A DNA stretch of 64,000 nucleotides from NCBI GenBank assembly GCA_903939115.1, contig CAJAFV010000070.1, forward strand, positions 1-64,000. The letters run 5' to 3'. Source of the DNA: an uncultured Geobacteraceae bacterium (GTDB lineage: Bacteria; Desulfobacterota; Desulfuromonadia; Geobacterales; Pseudopelobacteraceae). Of the stretch, positions 19,751 through 29,814 are shown piece after piece. Position 1 is the stretch's first letter; every line of letters starts with the position of its first letter. Made by a program: the position numbers and the translations under genes. The notes under the pieces were generated by a model that was not told the DNA's origin, made no database searches, and saw only the letters and a list, made by a program, of their open reading frames with translations.

Positions 19751-20246
19751 CTGAATACTCCTGTATGCATATAGCGTCTGAATGGTCCAGCAGCGTTGAT
19801 TGATCATCACTTTGGCTGGTTAGTAGCGAATCAATGTCCAAAATCATGAATACACGGTTTTGAGACAGGCAGACACCCAGCAACAACTCCATTCCTATAC
19901 CGGATACATTTTGGATAGGCGGCTTAATTTCGCTGACCGGCACGGAGATAACTTCAGTAACATCATCAACGGCAAGAGCCAACAGCTGACCCACCAGTGA
20001 TACGACAAGCAGTTTACCGGAGGAACCATACTCCAGAGCGGGCATTCCGAATCGCTTGCGCATATTCATGACCGGTATAACAGAGCCGCGAAGAGTGATA
20101 ACTCCATCCAGCAGGTCGGAAGCGCATGGCAGCGTTGATAGCTTCTGCGGTACAAGAATTTCACGAATTCTCATTATATCAACAGCAAACTGAGTGTTTC
20201 CAATGCATAAACAGGCAAGTTCAATATGTGTTGGCGACTCTTCCAT
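19743..20246 (-). CDS. cheW: Chemotaxis coupling protein CheW
   Basis: A 167-residue single CheW domain that links receptors to CheA. Family segments: LACLCIGNTQFAVDIMRIRE, LDGVITLRGSVIPVMNMRKR, then LVVSLVGQLLALAVDDVTEV. The C-terminal 25 residues (SQSDDQSTLLDHSDAICIQE) extend past the domain. Start chosen at ATG 20246, just 1 bp after the stop of the receiver gene; a longer form from TTG at 20294 would lie inside that gene. Second CheW of the operon; the other has an N-terminal extension. Confidence 0.9.
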   Translation of the reverse strand: MEESPTHIELACLCIGNTQFAVDIMRIREILVPQKLSTLPCASDLLDGVITLRGSVIPVMNMRKRFGMPALEYGSSGKLLVVSLVGQLLALAVDDVTEVISVPVSEIKPPIQNVSGIGMELLLGVCLSQNRVFMILDIDSLLTSQSDDQSTLLDHSDAICIQEYSGE

Positions 20247-20247
20247 A

Positions 20248-20637
20248 TTAAGTGCCGTCACCGGATTCAGCCAGAAGTCTATTGATTTCTTCAATAATCA
20301 TGGCGGATTTAAATGGTTTGACAAAATAGGAATTTGCCCCGCACTTCATTCCTTTATCATAATCACTCTGACTCCTCTGGCCGGTTAACATAATTATCGG
20401 TACCGAAGCCGTACGGGGATCCTTCCGAAACTGTGAACAGACCTCAAAACCATCAAGATCGGGCAGCATGATATCGAGTAATACGAGGTCAAACATCTCC
20501 ACGCCAATTTTATCGATAGCCATTTTACCCGTAATGGCGCCGATTACTTCAAAGCCTTTAACGGTCAAAAGAATAGTCTCTAGTTTTAAAAGGCTCTCTT
20601 CATCCTCAACAATTAAGACTCTTTTTTTCCGCACCAT
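20248..20637 (-). CDS. Single-domain response regulator (receiver)
   Basis: A 129-residue stand-alone receiver. The acidic pocket is E11/D12, the phosphorylation site D55 in LLDIMLPDLDG, the switch Thr in MLTGQ, and Lys in YFVKPFK. It lacks the MP-rich features that separate motor-binding CheY, and its LLLDIMLPDLDGFEV pattern is closer to receivers of regulatory proteins. RBS AAAAGGAG precedes ATG at 20637. It sits between two cheW genes. A second receiver next to cheA may serve as a phosphate sink or an alternative output. Confidence 0.9.
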   Translation of the reverse strand: MVRKKRVLIVEDEESLLKLETILLTVKGFEVIGAITGKMAIDKIGVEMFDLVLLDIMLPDLDGFEVCSQFRKDPRTASVPIIMLTGQRSQSDYDKGMKCGANSYFVKPFKSAMIIEEINRLLAESGDGT

Positions 20638-20649
20638 GCCGGCTCCTTT

Positions 20650-21306
20650 TCAGTACAGATCAATGTCAGTAATATTTTTTAAATTCACAATAATTATCAG
20701 CCGGTCGTCTGAACGCCCGATTCCGCTAATAAAATCACGGTCAATACCATCAATAACGGTAGGAGTTTCCTCAAAAGAATCTATTTTGACCCGCACGACC
20801 TGGATAACTTCATCAACCAGCAGACCGGTAAATGAGTGTACGTTTTTAACGACAATAACCCGTTCTTTGCCGGTCTGCCCGCTTTGGACAAGTCCAAGCC
20901 GGATACGCATGTCAATAACAGGAATTATGACACCTCGCAGTGAAAGTATTCCTGACACAAAAGCCGGGGCACGAGGCACTTCGGTAACTTCTCTCGGTTT
21001 AATAATCTCTTTGATATCCATGATATTTATACCATAAATTTCTTCAGAAACTCGAAAACAGAGAAATTCAAGACCGGATTCCGCACTGGATTCAACAGTG
21101 ACATCATAACCATTAATTGACTCAGTGTCACACCCTGCAGCGGCTCTTCCGGCAAGAATCGCTTCGAGAGGTGTGAGTGGTTCGGCAAAACTCTGCATCA
21201 TGGTGCTTTCAAAGAGCGGCGCAACAGCTAGTGCGGAAACAGCAAGAGTAGGTGCCTCCTTTTCAACTTCTTGAAAAGACTTTTTTCTGATTTTTGCAAG
21301 ATCCAT
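20650..21306 (-). CDS. cheW: CheW-domain protein with N-terminal extension
   Basis: A 218-residue protein whose residues from about 78 onward form a CheW domain (FLCFRVSEEIYGINIMDIKE, SGILSLRGVIIPVIDMRIRL, VHSFTGLLVDEVIQVV). The first 75 residues are a low-complexity, alanine-rich extension not found in ordinary CheW and might bind another partner. Start: ATG at 21306 or the GTG one codon earlier; the ribosome site (GGCGG) is weak. It starts 11 bp after the AAA ATPase gene, so the two are read together. Confidence 0.88.
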   Translation of the reverse strand: MDLAKIRKKSFQEVEKEAPTLAVSALAVAPLFESTMMQSFAEPLTPLEAILAGRAAAGCDTESINGYDVTVESSAESGLEFLCFRVSEEIYGINIMDIKEIIKPREVTEVPRAPAFVSGILSLRGVIIPVIDMRIRLGLVQSGQTGKERVIVVKNVHSFTGLLVDEVIQVVRVKIDSFEETPTVIDGIDRDFISGIGRSDDRLIIIVNLKNITDIDLY

Positions 21307-21317
21307 CACTGTACCGC

Positions 21318-22118
21318 CTACATCATCATTTCATCTTTTATTTCGTTGATTATGCGCGAATCTATTAACGCAGCGTCACATCCGTACGCAACCAGTAAGG
21401 CGTTTGTTGCCATTGAATTGATTTTACGCGGCACTCCGCCACTCAGCTCATGAATTCGCTGTACCGCATCCGGAGTAAAGAGACCGGGTGCTCCGCCTGC
21501 CGTTTCGAGCCGGAAATCAAGGTATTCCATGATTTCGTCCAGCGAGAGCGGTTTCAGATGGTAATGAAGCGAAATACGTTGTCTCAGCGGTTCAAAGCGG
21601 CTGGAGGCCATTATCGGCCGCAGTTCCGGCTGTCCCATTATAACAACGCCGAGGAGATTACGGTCATCAAGCTGGAAGTTTGTGAGCAGCCGTATCTCAT
21701 CAAACACTTCTGGATCCGTTATCATCTGGGCTTCGTCGACAACGAGAACCGGACATATGTCACGTTGATTCAAAGCATACACGGCTGAGTGTATCTGATT
21801 AATAAGCGTATCTTTTGCGTCAGCCGGCTGTTCTACTTCAAGTATTCTGGCAATCGTCCGCAGAAATTCAACTGCATTCAAGCGGGGGTTGATAATGTAG
21901 CAAAAACGGAAACGAGGTCCAAGCCGATCCATAAGTGCGCGGGACAGGGTTGTTTTGCCACAGCCTATGTCACCTGTTAATACGGCAAGTTCGCGCTCTT
22001 CGACAACGAATTCAAGTCTGGCGAGAGCCTCTTCATGGCCACGGCTCAAAAAAAGAAAACGTGGATCAGGGGTTTTACTGAAGGGTTTTTCTTTAAAGCC
22101 GAAATACCGTTTATACAT
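21318..22118 (-). CDS. ExeA/GspA-like AAA ATPase in the chemosensory operon
   Basis: A 266-residue AAA ATPase with the usual family beginning YKRYFGFKEKPFSKTPDPRF, Walker A GDIGCGKT at residues 49-56, Walker B LVVDEAQM near 124-131 and the sensor/lid segment VPRKINSMATNALL. The family (ExeA/GspA of type II secretion, TniB-like transposition ATPases) uses ATP to organise partner complexes, in ExeA for secretin assembly through a periplasmic part that is absent here: no transmembrane segment is visible. It sits 5 bp after cheA and 11 bp before cheW. Its presence in this operon suggests positioning of an array or pilus/secretion machine, but that is inference. Confidence 0.88.
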   Translation of the reverse strand: MYKRYFGFKEKPFSKTPDPRFLFLSRGHEEALARLEFVVEERELAVLTGDIGCGKTTLSRALMDRLGPRFRFCYIINPRLNAVEFLRTIARILEVEQPADAKDTLINQIHSAVYALNQRDICPVLVVDEAQMITDPEVFDEIRLLTNFQLDDRNLLGVVIMGQPELRPIMASSRFEPLRQRISLHYHLKPLSLDEIMEYLDFRLETAGGAPGLFTPDAVQRIHELSGGVPRKINSMATNALLVAYGCDAALIDSRIINEIKDEMMM

Positions 22119-22123
22119 GTATG

Positions 22124-24238
22124 TCAGCTCCCCGAACGCATCGTTTCGTTAATGATTCCACCAACATCCAATACAAGAATTGTCCGTTGATCACCAAGTT
22201 CTGCGGCACCTGAAACACCGCGAAACCGCTTGAATGGTTCTCCGAGCGACTTTATTACGATATCTTGCTGACTGATTAAATCGTCAACCGCAATTCCGAG
22301 GCGTTTCCCGGAAACGCCAACAACGACAACATAAAATTCCTTCGAAGATTCGGAATTATATGGAATATCGAAATAATGCTCAAGGCGCAGGAGAGGCACT
22401 GTAGAGTCACGAAGCTGAATGACCTCCTTGCGTTCTACAGTTAAGACGTCTTTGCTTGTCATTATTAGTGATTCAAGTACAGACATAATCGGCAGAGCAT
22501 ATATTCTGCCACTACAGCGTATAATAAGCGCTTTGATAATTGCCAGCGTGATCGGCAGCGTTATGATGAAACGACTTCCCTGCCCCTTCCGTGTTTCAAC
22601 ATCAACCATGCCGGAAACCGCTGAGATATTGTTTTTAACAACATCCATACCAACGCCTCGTCCCGAAATCTCACTTGTTGTGTCATTGGTTGAAAAACCG
22701 GGGAGAAAAATAAAATCAATCGCGTCCCGGTCCGTTATCGTACGTATATCGGCAACCAACCCCTTTTGTAAGGCTTTGTCTTTTATCTTATCAATATCTA
22801 TTCCGCCGCCATCATCTTCAATCTCGATTACGACATGATTCCCTTTTTGATAGGCAGAAATCCGGATGGTGCCCTTTTCGTCCTTGCCCTGAGCCAGTCG
22901 TACTTCTCTTGATTCAATTCCGTGATCTATGGCGTTACGGATAATATGCATCATCGGATCAGATATATCCTCAACGATAAGTTTATCCAATTCGGTATCA
23001 GAGCCGTAGAATTTAAGGGTTACCCGCTTACCCTGCTCGCGGGAAATTTTACGGACGATCAGGGACATTTTTTCATACAGTTGACCGATCGGGATCATAC
23101 GAATGTCCATAACCCCCTTCTGGAGTTCAGACAACTTGCGTTCGAGCCCTTTTGCAGCCTTGCTGAGTTCAACAGACAGGAGTGAGTAACCTTCATTACG
23201 CATCCTGGCCGTAACAGCGGCAATGTTCGAATTCGCAAGGACAAGTTCTCCGACGATATTCATTAACTCATCGAGTTTGCCGATGTCAACGCGAACTGTC
23301 CGGCTCATGCTTTTGGCACTAAGTACGGCATCTTCATATAATTGAGGCGCTGTCGCAACCATCGAGGCAGATGACGTTTGAGGGGAAATCAGTACCGCTG
23401 ATTCATGGCAAGTATCAGCAATTAACCCGTCAACGGCAAGAGGTGCCGGATCCGGTGTTGGCTCTATCTGCGGCTTACCCGCACCGAACCGGGTTACAGT
23501 GACACAATTACTCTCAACAGCAGTTTTTAACTCTTCAACTGTGCAGTTTGAACCAAAAAGAATTTCAAAATCAATATTGGTCTCGTTGTTAACACTGACG
23601 CTCGGCAGTGTACTGATAACCTCTCCACACTCTTTCAAAATATCAGTAACCGCCGATAACTCCGTATCGAACGTTGTCAGGTCAAACGATGTATGGACAT
23701 TAAAGATGGTACGGCTTTTCGCAAGATTATCTTTCAGGCGATGCTCTTCATATTCCGTTAGCGTCCCAAGTATATGTGAAGGTATCCCTAGAGAATCACA
23801 TAAAGAGGTGTCACTCTTTTTTTCCGAGGTAGCCAGACAACTGTTAATTTTTGCGACACATCTGGTGATATCCTGAGACCTTCCGACATCTTCACCTGAT
23901 GCAAAACTCCGGATAACGGTACGTAACAGATCATGGGCATCAAACAAAACAGCCATTAGGTGAGGTGTAAGATTTAATTTTCCGAGTCGTAAACAGTCGA
24001 GCAGATTTTCCATGTTATGGGAAAGCTCGGCAACGTCACTAAAGCTGAACATCCCGGCCAAACCTTTTAAAGAATGGGCACCTCGAAAGATAGAGTTTAA
24101 AACATCCGGTTTCAGCTCACCAGTTTCAGCCATATCAGAGAGGTCAGCTAATTCGGATCCGAGCTGTTCAATAATTTCCTCAGCCTCAGCGAGAAAATCC
24201 TGAATTACCTTCGTATGAATGCTGCTCTGCTCACTCAT
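22124..24238 (-). CDS. cheA: Chemotaxis histidine kinase CheA
   Basis: A 704-residue histidine kinase. Hpt domain with phosphorylated H55 (RGAHSLKGLAGMF), a second domain around 155-260 (LTEYEEHRLKDNLAK, FDLTTFDTELSAVTDILK) unlike the classic CheY-binding P2, dimerisation domain near 310-370, kinase N-box MHIIRNAIDHGIE near 435, G boxes DDGGGID and GRGVGMDVV, and a C-terminal CheW-like domain about 565-700. It overlaps the preceding cheY by 8 bp. As the only kinase in the operon it probably phosphorylates CheY, CheB and the other receivers. Confidence 0.95.
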   Translation of the reverse strand: MSEQSSIHTKVIQDFLAEAEEIIEQLGSELADLSDMAETGELKPDVLNSIFRGAHSLKGLAGMFSFSDVAELSHNMENLLDCLRLGKLNLTPHLMAVLFDAHDLLRTVIRSFASGEDVGRSQDITRCVAKINSCLATSEKKSDTSLCDSLGIPSHILGTLTEYEEHRLKDNLAKSRTIFNVHTSFDLTTFDTELSAVTDILKECGEVISTLPSVSVNNETNIDFEILFGSNCTVEELKTAVESNCVTVTRFGAGKPQIEPTPDPAPLAVDGLIADTCHESAVLISPQTSSASMVATAPQLYEDAVLSAKSMSRTVRVDIGKLDELMNIVGELVLANSNIAAVTARMRNEGYSLLSVELSKAAKGLERKLSELQKGVMDIRMIPIGQLYEKMSLIVRKISREQGKRVTLKFYGSDTELDKLIVEDISDPMMHIIRNAIDHGIESREVRLAQGKDEKGTIRISAYQKGNHVVIEIEDDGGGIDIDKIKDKALQKGLVADIRTITDRDAIDFIFLPGFSTNDTTSEISGRGVGMDVVKNNISAVSGMVDVETRKGQGSRFIITLPITLAIIKALIIRCSGRIYALPIMSVLESLIMTSKDVLTVERKEVIQLRDSTVPLLRLEHYFDIPYNSESSKEFYVVVVGVSGKRLGIAVDDLISQQDIVIKSLGEPFKRFRGVSGAAELGDQRTILVLDVGGIINETMRSGS

Positions 24239-24611
24239 GTTTGAACAGATATTGATTAATCAAGAGCTGGAGCGCGGCAGGCGAAAACGGTTTGACAACG
24301 TACTCGTCCGCACCTAACTGCTTTCCTTTTTCAATATCCTTCGCGCTTCCTTCCGTTGAGATTATAAATACGGGGATATCTTTGTAATTCGGGTTTTTGC
24401 GGAGATAGCTGATCAATTCGAGACCGTTAATGTCCGGCATGTTTATATCGGTTAAAATAAGATCGACCTGGCCGCGCGGCAGTAGTCTCAGCGCTTCAAA
24501 ACCGCTTGAGGCCTCAACTATATGATAATCACCAAGTGATTCCACTACAGAGACTAACATGGCACGCATGGTTGCCGAATCGTCAGCAATTAAAATTGTC
24601 TTGGTACTCAC
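24231..24611 (-). CDS. cheY: CheY-type response regulator
   Basis: A 126-residue receiver. D10/D11, phosphorylation site D55 in LTDINMPDINGLE, switch Thr in FIISTEGS and Lys in YVVKPFSP match CheY proteins that interact with a motor or effector. The start is GTG at 24611, preceded by GAGGGGC about five bases upstream. It overlaps cheA by 8 bp, the tight coupling typical of a kinase and its main output regulator. Confidence 0.93.
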   Translation of the reverse strand: MSTKTILIADDSATMRAMLVSVVESLGDYHIVEASSGFEALRLLPRGQVDLILTDINMPDINGLELISYLRKNPNYKDIPVFIISTEGSAKDIEKGKQLGADEYVVKPFSPAALQLLINQYLFKHE

Positions 24612-24627
24612 AGGGCGCCCCTCTCGT

Positions 24628-25665
24628 TCAGTTGGCGTTCAAATTCAATGCTAACTTTGTAATAAATTCATCCAGAACAGTTGGAGATTTAATTTCAGCT
24701 CGACGTGGTTTCATAACGAACGAGTGGCCAATCTCAAGAATTCTATTTTCGGCTTCCGCGTGATGATAATCCGACATGATGATAAGTCGGATAGTGGGAA
24801 AGTTGTTATGGAGCAGTTCCAGCAGTTCAATCCCCCCCAGTACTCCGGAACCGTCCATTTTAGGCATAATCATATCAATGAGAACTACCGGACGGTCACC
24901 GCTCCTCTGCAGGGCATCAACTTTGATCAGAGTGTCTTCACTGCGTGTCATCGCGTGAACGACAAAACCTTGTGCGGTAAGGCCTTCAGTTATAGCCCGC
25001 AGTGTCGGTCCGTCATCATCAACGACAACAAGCGACTGTGGGATCTCAAGAGGAATCGAAGCAGGAGAAATCGAACTGTCTACCAGGTCGAATTCTATAT
25101 CATCACCGTCGGCAGGAGTTTCACAACGTGTGGAGCCAATTTCAGCGGAATGAAGAAAATCCTCCAAAATCCTGCTGCCTTCCATCGCAAGAAATTGAGG
25201 ATTCAGCCCTTGATCCAACATGAACTGCAGAGGGTCCATATCTGTTTCATCAACCGTTTCAATTGAGGCTTTTACTTCAAACTTGAATGTACCATCTATC
25301 CAGGTAAATAGAGAGAATACGACATTTTCGATCTGTTCCCGCACCACTTCTTCAATTATTTCCGGAGAAACACCGAATTTCTTTACAAGTATTACCCCGA
25401 GGCGTTCATCAAAACCGTTCTCTTGCTGGTACGCAAGAGCCGTACGAAGCAACCCCAGATCAATGATCCCCTTTTTAATCAGAACTTCTCCTAAACTCTG
25501 CTGGCAAGCGCTTGATTCGGCACGCACAACCTGGCCCTGACGAAAAAAAACCGAGCTTTCCTTTCCTTTACTGCTAAGGGAAAGGACGCCGGTTTTTCTA
25601 CTGATACTGACGATCTGTAAAATCTCGCCAAGTCCAAGCTCTTCAAGGTTACCAACGAGGCTCAT
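24628..25665 (-). CDS. DUF4388 (PATAN-like) protein with C-terminal receiver domain
   Basis: A 345-residue first gene of the operon. Residues 1-165 are a DUF4388 domain (MSLVGNLEELGLGEILQIVS, then SVFFRQGQVVRAES and LGEVLIKKGII), common in deltaproteobacterial and cyanobacterial regulators such as PatA. Residues 210-340 are a receiver with DDD at 216-218, phosphorylation site D264 (LIDMIMPKMDG), S/T in IIMSDY and Lys in FVMKPRR. The receiver has a six-to-ten residue insertion (SGVLGGIELLEL) after the phosphorylation site. Such proteins often control motility or cell differentiation by protein contact; the role here is inferred from operon position. Confidence 0.88.
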   Translation of the reverse strand: MSLVGNLEELGLGEILQIVSISRKTGVLSLSSKGKESSVFFRQGQVVRAESSACQQSLGEVLIKKGIIDLGLLRTALAYQQENGFDERLGVILVKKFGVSPEIIEEVVREQIENVVFSLFTWIDGTFKFEVKASIETVDETDMDPLQFMLDQGLNPQFLAMEGSRILEDFLHSAEIGSTRCETPADGDDIEFDLVDSSISPASIPLEIPQSLVVVDDDGPTLRAITEGLTAQGFVVHAMTRSEDTLIKVDALQRSGDRPVVLIDMIMPKMDGSGVLGGIELLELLHNNFPTIRLIIMSDYHHAEAENRILEIGHSFVMKPRRAEIKSPTVLDEFITKLALNLNAN

Positions 25666-25845
25666 GTGTCACAATCCATTTTCGTAGTATGTATCCTGAA
25701 ATTCAGAAGAAATACCGGCAGTTTCGATTATGTAAAAGTGTATAAAAACTGAGGAAATATATCGCAACAGAGTGCTCAAGTAAAGTCTTTAAAGGGATTT
25801 CAGCAATTCAAAACGAGACTGGTAATGAGATGTGCAGAGCCTTTT

Positions 25846-27198
25846 CTATTTGGAATGTTCTCCTCCCGGTTTACGCGACGTATCAGTTTTGTCCCGGCCG
25901 CGGAACATCAATCTCAGGGGGACACCATCAAAACCAAACGCTTCGCGGAACTTGTTGATAAGATAGCGTTCGTAGGAATAATGAATGTTATCAGGCTGAT
26001 TGGTGAAAATTACAAAAGCCGGAGGCCGCGTCGCAACCTGAGTGGCAAAGTAAAACTTCACTCTGCGGCCATGAGACAGAGGGGCATGGTGAGACTCTAT
26101 CGCATCGGTAAACACGTGAACGAGCTCTGAAGTCGTGACACGGCGGCAATACTGCTCCATAACCTCATCAACCGTCGCAATGATCTTACCTGAGCGCTGC
26201 CCTGTTTTGGCCGAAACACAGACGATCGGTGCGTACGCCAGATATTTAAAACCATCCCTGATTTTTGCGATATATATGCCGAGAGTGGAATTGTCTTTTT
26301 CCAGCAGATCCCACTTATTGATGACGAATACACACCCTTTGCCCGCTTCATGAACATAACCGGCAATACGCTCGTCCTGCTCGGTCACCCCTTCTTCAGC
26401 ATCAATAACCATCAGCACCACATCGGCACGTTCGATACTGCGCAGAGCATCACAGACACTGTATTTTTCGAGCTTTTCTGTTGTCTTGCCCTTGCGCCGG
26501 ATACCGGCAGTATCAATGAGGACGTATGGTTTTTTATTGCAGGTAAACGGGGTATCAACAGAATCACGGGTTGTGCCGGCGGTGGGATTAGCAACAACCC
26601 TATCAAAACCGAGCAGACGGTTGACCAGAGACGACTTGCCGACGTTCGGCCGACCGACTACGGCGATACGGGTAACATTCTCTTCAGGGTCAGCAGCATC
26701 GGTCGGTGGAAACACATCAAGAATATGTTCGACCAGATCGATAACGCCACGATTGTGTTCCGCCGAAATAGTGTATAACTCGCCAATTCCGAGCGAATAG
26801 AACTCCGCCGAGTCATTCTCCAGTTTTTCGCCATCAACTTTATTGACCACGTAAAACACCGGCTTTTTGACTCGCCGCAGCATGCCGGCAACTTCAATAT
26901 CCGCAGGAGTCAGACCGCTTCTGGCATCCATCATGAAAATGATTACATCGGCCTCTTCAATGGCAAGCCTTGATTGTTCGCGCATCTGCTGCAGCAGAAG
27001 ATTTTCGGTAACAGGTTCAAAACCACCGGTATCGATGAGAATAAACGGCTTGTCGAATCGGGTGATATTGGCGTAATTGCGGTCACGCGTTACTCCGGGG
27101 GTGTCGTCGACAATAGCGCGACGATGTCCTAGGAGGCGGTTAAAAAGGGTTGATTTTCCCACATTGGGGCGGCCGACAATAGCTACTAAAGGTTTCAT
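25846..27198 (-). CDS. der: GTPase Der (EngA), ribosome assembly
   Basis: A 450-residue protein with two GTPase domains in tandem and a C-terminal KH-like domain, needed for 50S subunit assembly. Both G1 loops are GRPNVGKS ([11 protein letters not shown] near residue 7, [11 protein letters not shown] near 182), with G3 DTGG and DTAG and G4 NKVD and NKWD. The ATG at 27198 overlaps the era stop by four bases (ATGA). The era-der pair sits after glnS in one minus-strand run. Between der and the chemosensory operon lies the 180-bp gap 25666-25845, in which TTTACT-17-TATATT on the minus strand is a weak possible promoter for the operon. Confidence 0.96.
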   Translation of the reverse strand: MKPLVAIVGRPNVGKSTLFNRLLGHRRAIVDDTPGVTRDRNYANITRFDKPFILIDTGGFEPVTENLLLQQMREQSRLAIEEADVIIFMMDARSGLTPADIEVAGMLRRVKKPVFYVVNKVDGEKLENDSAEFYSLGIGELYTISAEHNRGVIDLVEHILDVFPPTDAADPEENVTRIAVVGRPNVGKSSLVNRLLGFDRVVANPTAGTTRDSVDTPFTCNKKPYVLIDTAGIRRKGKTTEKLEKYSVCDALRSIERADVVLMVIDAEEGVTEQDERIAGYVHEAGKGCVFVINKWDLLEKDNSTLGIYIAKIRDGFKYLAYAPIVCVSAKTGQRSGKIIATVDEVMEQYCRRVTTSELVHVFTDAIESHHAPLSHGRRVKFYFATQVATRPPAFVIFTNQPDNIHYSYERYLINKFREAFGFDGVPLRLMFRGRDKTDTSRKPGGEHSK

Positions 27199-28085
27199 TC
27201 GTATCCCAGTTCCCGTAATTGTGACGGACGTTCGCTCCAGTTTTCAACGACCTTGACGAACAGTTCCAGATAAATTCTCGTGCCGAGCAGACGCTCGATA
27301 TCCTGACGGGCCTGACTGCCGATCTTTTTCAACATCTCACCCTTTGCGCCGATGACGATCCCTTTCTGGGTATCACGTTCCAGCATGATCGCAGCCGAAA
27401 TGGCGATGACGCCATTTTCCCGCTCAATGAAGGATTCCACGACAACCGCCGTCGAGTAGGGCACTTCGTCACGAGTCAAACGGAACACCTTTTCACGGAT
27501 CATCTCAGCTACGATGAATTTTTCCGGCATATCAGTCAGTATATCATCCGGAAACATCGCCGGCCCTTCCGGCAGATAGCCGCTGACAACAGAGACGAGA
27601 CGATCAACGCCATCATTGCGCCCGGCTGAGACAGGAATAATTTCCTTGAACGGATGCAGTGCTGACCAGTCGGCTATTTTCTTCAAAACCATATTCTTGT
27701 CAGACAGCAGATCAATCTTGTTGATTACCAGTACGACCGGAATCCTGACCTTGCCAAGAACATCCTGTATAAAGACCGGATCGGCAGCGCTCGTGGCCTC
27801 AACAACAAGCAGCAGCAGGTCTACCCCGCTGATTGCAGAACGTGCCACGTCGACCATACTCCGGTTCAAGCGGGAGTGCCCGCTGTGTATGCCGGGGGTA
27901 TCGATGAAGACAATCTGGCCGCCGGGAATGTTGTGAATTCCCTGAATACGGTTGCGGGTTGTCTGCGGTTTATCGGATGTAATGACAATTTTTTCTCCGA
28001 TAATACTGTTCAGGAGCGTTGACTTGCCAACATTCGGACGACCGATGATTGAAACGAAACCAGATGTAAACTTCTCTTTTTTCAT
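27195..28085 (-). CDS. era: GTPase Era, 16S rRNA-binding
   Basis: A 296-residue GTPase with G domain 1-170 ([20 protein letters not shown]) and a C-terminal KH domain ([25 protein letters not shown]) that binds the 3' end of 16S rRNA. I chose ATG at 28085; the AGGA element is about 15 bases upstream, longer than usual, and an 8-codon reading frame (28108-28082) ends in an ATGA overlap with this start, so coupling may supply ribosomes. A GTG at 28100 lies directly on the ribosome site and is unlikely. Overlaps der by four bases. Confidence 0.94.
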   Translation of the reverse strand: MKKEKFTSGFVSIIGRPNVGKSTLLNSIIGEKIVITSDKPQTTRNRIQGIHNIPGGQIVFIDTPGIHSGHSRLNRSMVDVARSAISGVDLLLLVVEATSAADPVFIQDVLGKVRIPVVLVINKIDLLSDKNMVLKKIADWSALHPFKEIIPVSAGRNDGVDRLVSVVSGYLPEGPAMFPDDILTDMPEKFIVAEMIREKVFRLTRDEVPYSTAVVVESFIERENGVIAISAAIMLERDTQKGIVIGAKGEMLKKIGSQARQDIERLLGTRIYLELFVKVVENWSERPSQLRELGYE

Positions 28086-28111
28086 AATGTTAAATACCAC
28101 TCCTTCATGTT

Positions 28112-29794
28112 TTACTTCTTGGTTATCCAGGTGTCGCGGAGCGTAACTACTCTATTAAATACGAGGGTACCCGGCTGTGAATCTTTCGGATCCTGACGGA
28201 AATAACCCATACGCTCAAATTGATAACGGGTTTCGCTGTCCGAACTGGCCAAAGTTGCTTCAAGCTTGCACTCTGTAAGGGTTTCAACTGAATCCTGATT
28301 CAAAAACTGCATATAATCCGCCCCGCTTCGATCAGGGTTAGGGTCACTGAAGAGCCGATCGAACAGACGTACTTCTGCGGTAACAGAATGAGCAGCTGAA
28401 ACCCAATGAATAACACCCTTGACCTTTCGACCGTCTGCAGTATGTATCCCCTCAAGAGAAGCAGGATCGTACTCGCCACGAAGTTCCAGGACAGTGCCCT
28501 GCTCGTCCTTGATGATGCGCGTGCAGGTAACAATATAACCGGAGCGCAACTTAACCTGGCCACCGACGGTTAAGCGGTGGAACCCTTTGCTCGGTGTCTC
28601 CATGAAGTCATCAGCATCAATCCAGACCTCACTGGAGAAATGAATGATACGGCTGCCCATTTCAGGTTTCTGGGGGTGGTTTGCCGCCTGCAGCTCTTCG
28701 GACTGACCGGTGGGATAATTTTCAATTACCAGTTTTACCGGCCGCAGTACCGCCATCGCTCGTGGCGCCGATTCATTCAGGTCAGCGCGAACTGACTCCT
28801 CCAAAACCGACACATCAATCCAGGAATCGCTCCGGCCGACACCTATCTGCTCACAAAAGTTTCGAATCGAAACCGGAGTATATCCCCGCCGCCTGAGACC
28901 TTCCAGGGTTGGGAGTCGCGGGTCGTCCCATCCGGTGACATGATTGAGCCGCACTAACTCCTGCAGTTTACGCTTACTCATCACCGTGTAGGTCAGGTTC
29001 AGGCGGGCAAATTCATATTGCCGCGGCCGGGTCGGTACCGGCAGATTATCCAGGAACCATTCATAGAGCGGTTTGTGGGATTCAAACTCCAGAGTGCAGA
29101 TGGAGTGTGTGATCCCTTCAATGGCGTCGGTCTGCCCATGAGCAAAATCATACATCGGGTAGATTTTCCAGGCATCACCAACATGCGGGTGCGGGGTATG
29201 GAGGATACGGTAGAGAACCGGATCACGCAGGCTCATGTTTGGTGAAGCCATGTCGATCTTGGCCCGTAGAACGTGGCTGCCATCGGGGAATTCCCCATCG
29301 CGCATGCGTTGAAACAGAGTCAGATTTTCTTCAACTGAGCGGGTACGAAACGGGCTCTCAACCCCCGGTTCCGTCAGTGTGCCGCGATAGGCCCGGATCT
29401 GCTCGGCATTCAGCTCCTCAACGTACGCTTTTTCCTCTGTTATCAGATGAATCGCCCATTGATAGAGCTGTTCAAAGTTATCCGATGCATAATAGAGATG
29501 CTCTCCCCAATCAAAGCCGAGCCACCTGACGCTCTCCTTGATTGAATCGATATATTCCTGTTCTTCCTTGGCCGGATTGGTATCATCAAAGCGAAGATGA
29601 CAGCGCCCGCCAAATTCCCGCGCCAGCCCGAAATTGATGCAGATGGATTTGGCATGACCAATATGAAGATAGCCATTCGGTTCAGGGGGAAAACGGGTCA
29701 CGACACTACTATGCTTGCCACTCTTGAGATCTTCGTCAATGATGGTTTTCAAAAAGTTATTTGGTGTTGATGATGGCTGTTCGACAGTGGTCAT
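28112..29794 (-). CDS. glnS: Glutaminyl-tRNA synthetase
   Basis: A 560-residue class I synthetase charging tRNA-Gln. HIGH is HIGH in [16 protein letters not shown] near residue 45; the KMSKS loop is the VMSKRKL variant near 270, normal for GlnRS; the anticodon-binding beta barrels follow from about 345. Start ATG at 29794 with GAGGG four bases upstream. Direct glutaminylation in a deltaproteobacterial-type genome is of interest because many such species use the indirect Gat pathway; both can coexist. Confidence 0.95.
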   Translation of the reverse strand: MTTVEQPSSTPNNFLKTIIDEDLKSGKHSSVVTRFPPEPNGYLHIGHAKSICINFGLAREFGGRCHLRFDDTNPAKEEQEYIDSIKESVRWLGFDWGEHLYYASDNFEQLYQWAIHLITEEKAYVEELNAEQIRAYRGTLTEPGVESPFRTRSVEENLTLFQRMRDGEFPDGSHVLRAKIDMASPNMSLRDPVLYRILHTPHPHVGDAWKIYPMYDFAHGQTDAIEGITHSICTLEFESHKPLYEWFLDNLPVPTRPRQYEFARLNLTYTVMSKRKLQELVRLNHVTGWDDPRLPTLEGLRRRGYTPVSIRNFCEQIGVGRSDSWIDVSVLEESVRADLNESAPRAMAVLRPVKLVIENYPTGQSEELQAANHPQKPEMGSRIIHFSSEVWIDADDFMETPSKGFHRLTVGGQVKLRSGYIVTCTRIIKDEQGTVLELRGEYDPASLEGIHTADGRKVKGVIHWVSAAHSVTAEVRLFDRLFSDPNPDRSGADYMQFLNQDSVETLTECKLEATLASSDSETRYQFERMGYFRQDPKDSQPGTLVFNRVVTLRDTWITKK

Positions 29795-29814
29795 ATAACC
29801 CTCTTGAATATTTT

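Noticed and set aside
28082..28108. 8-codon frame before era that ends in ATGA overlap
   Set aside because: Too short and with a weak ribosome site to call a gene; noted only as a possible coupling device.
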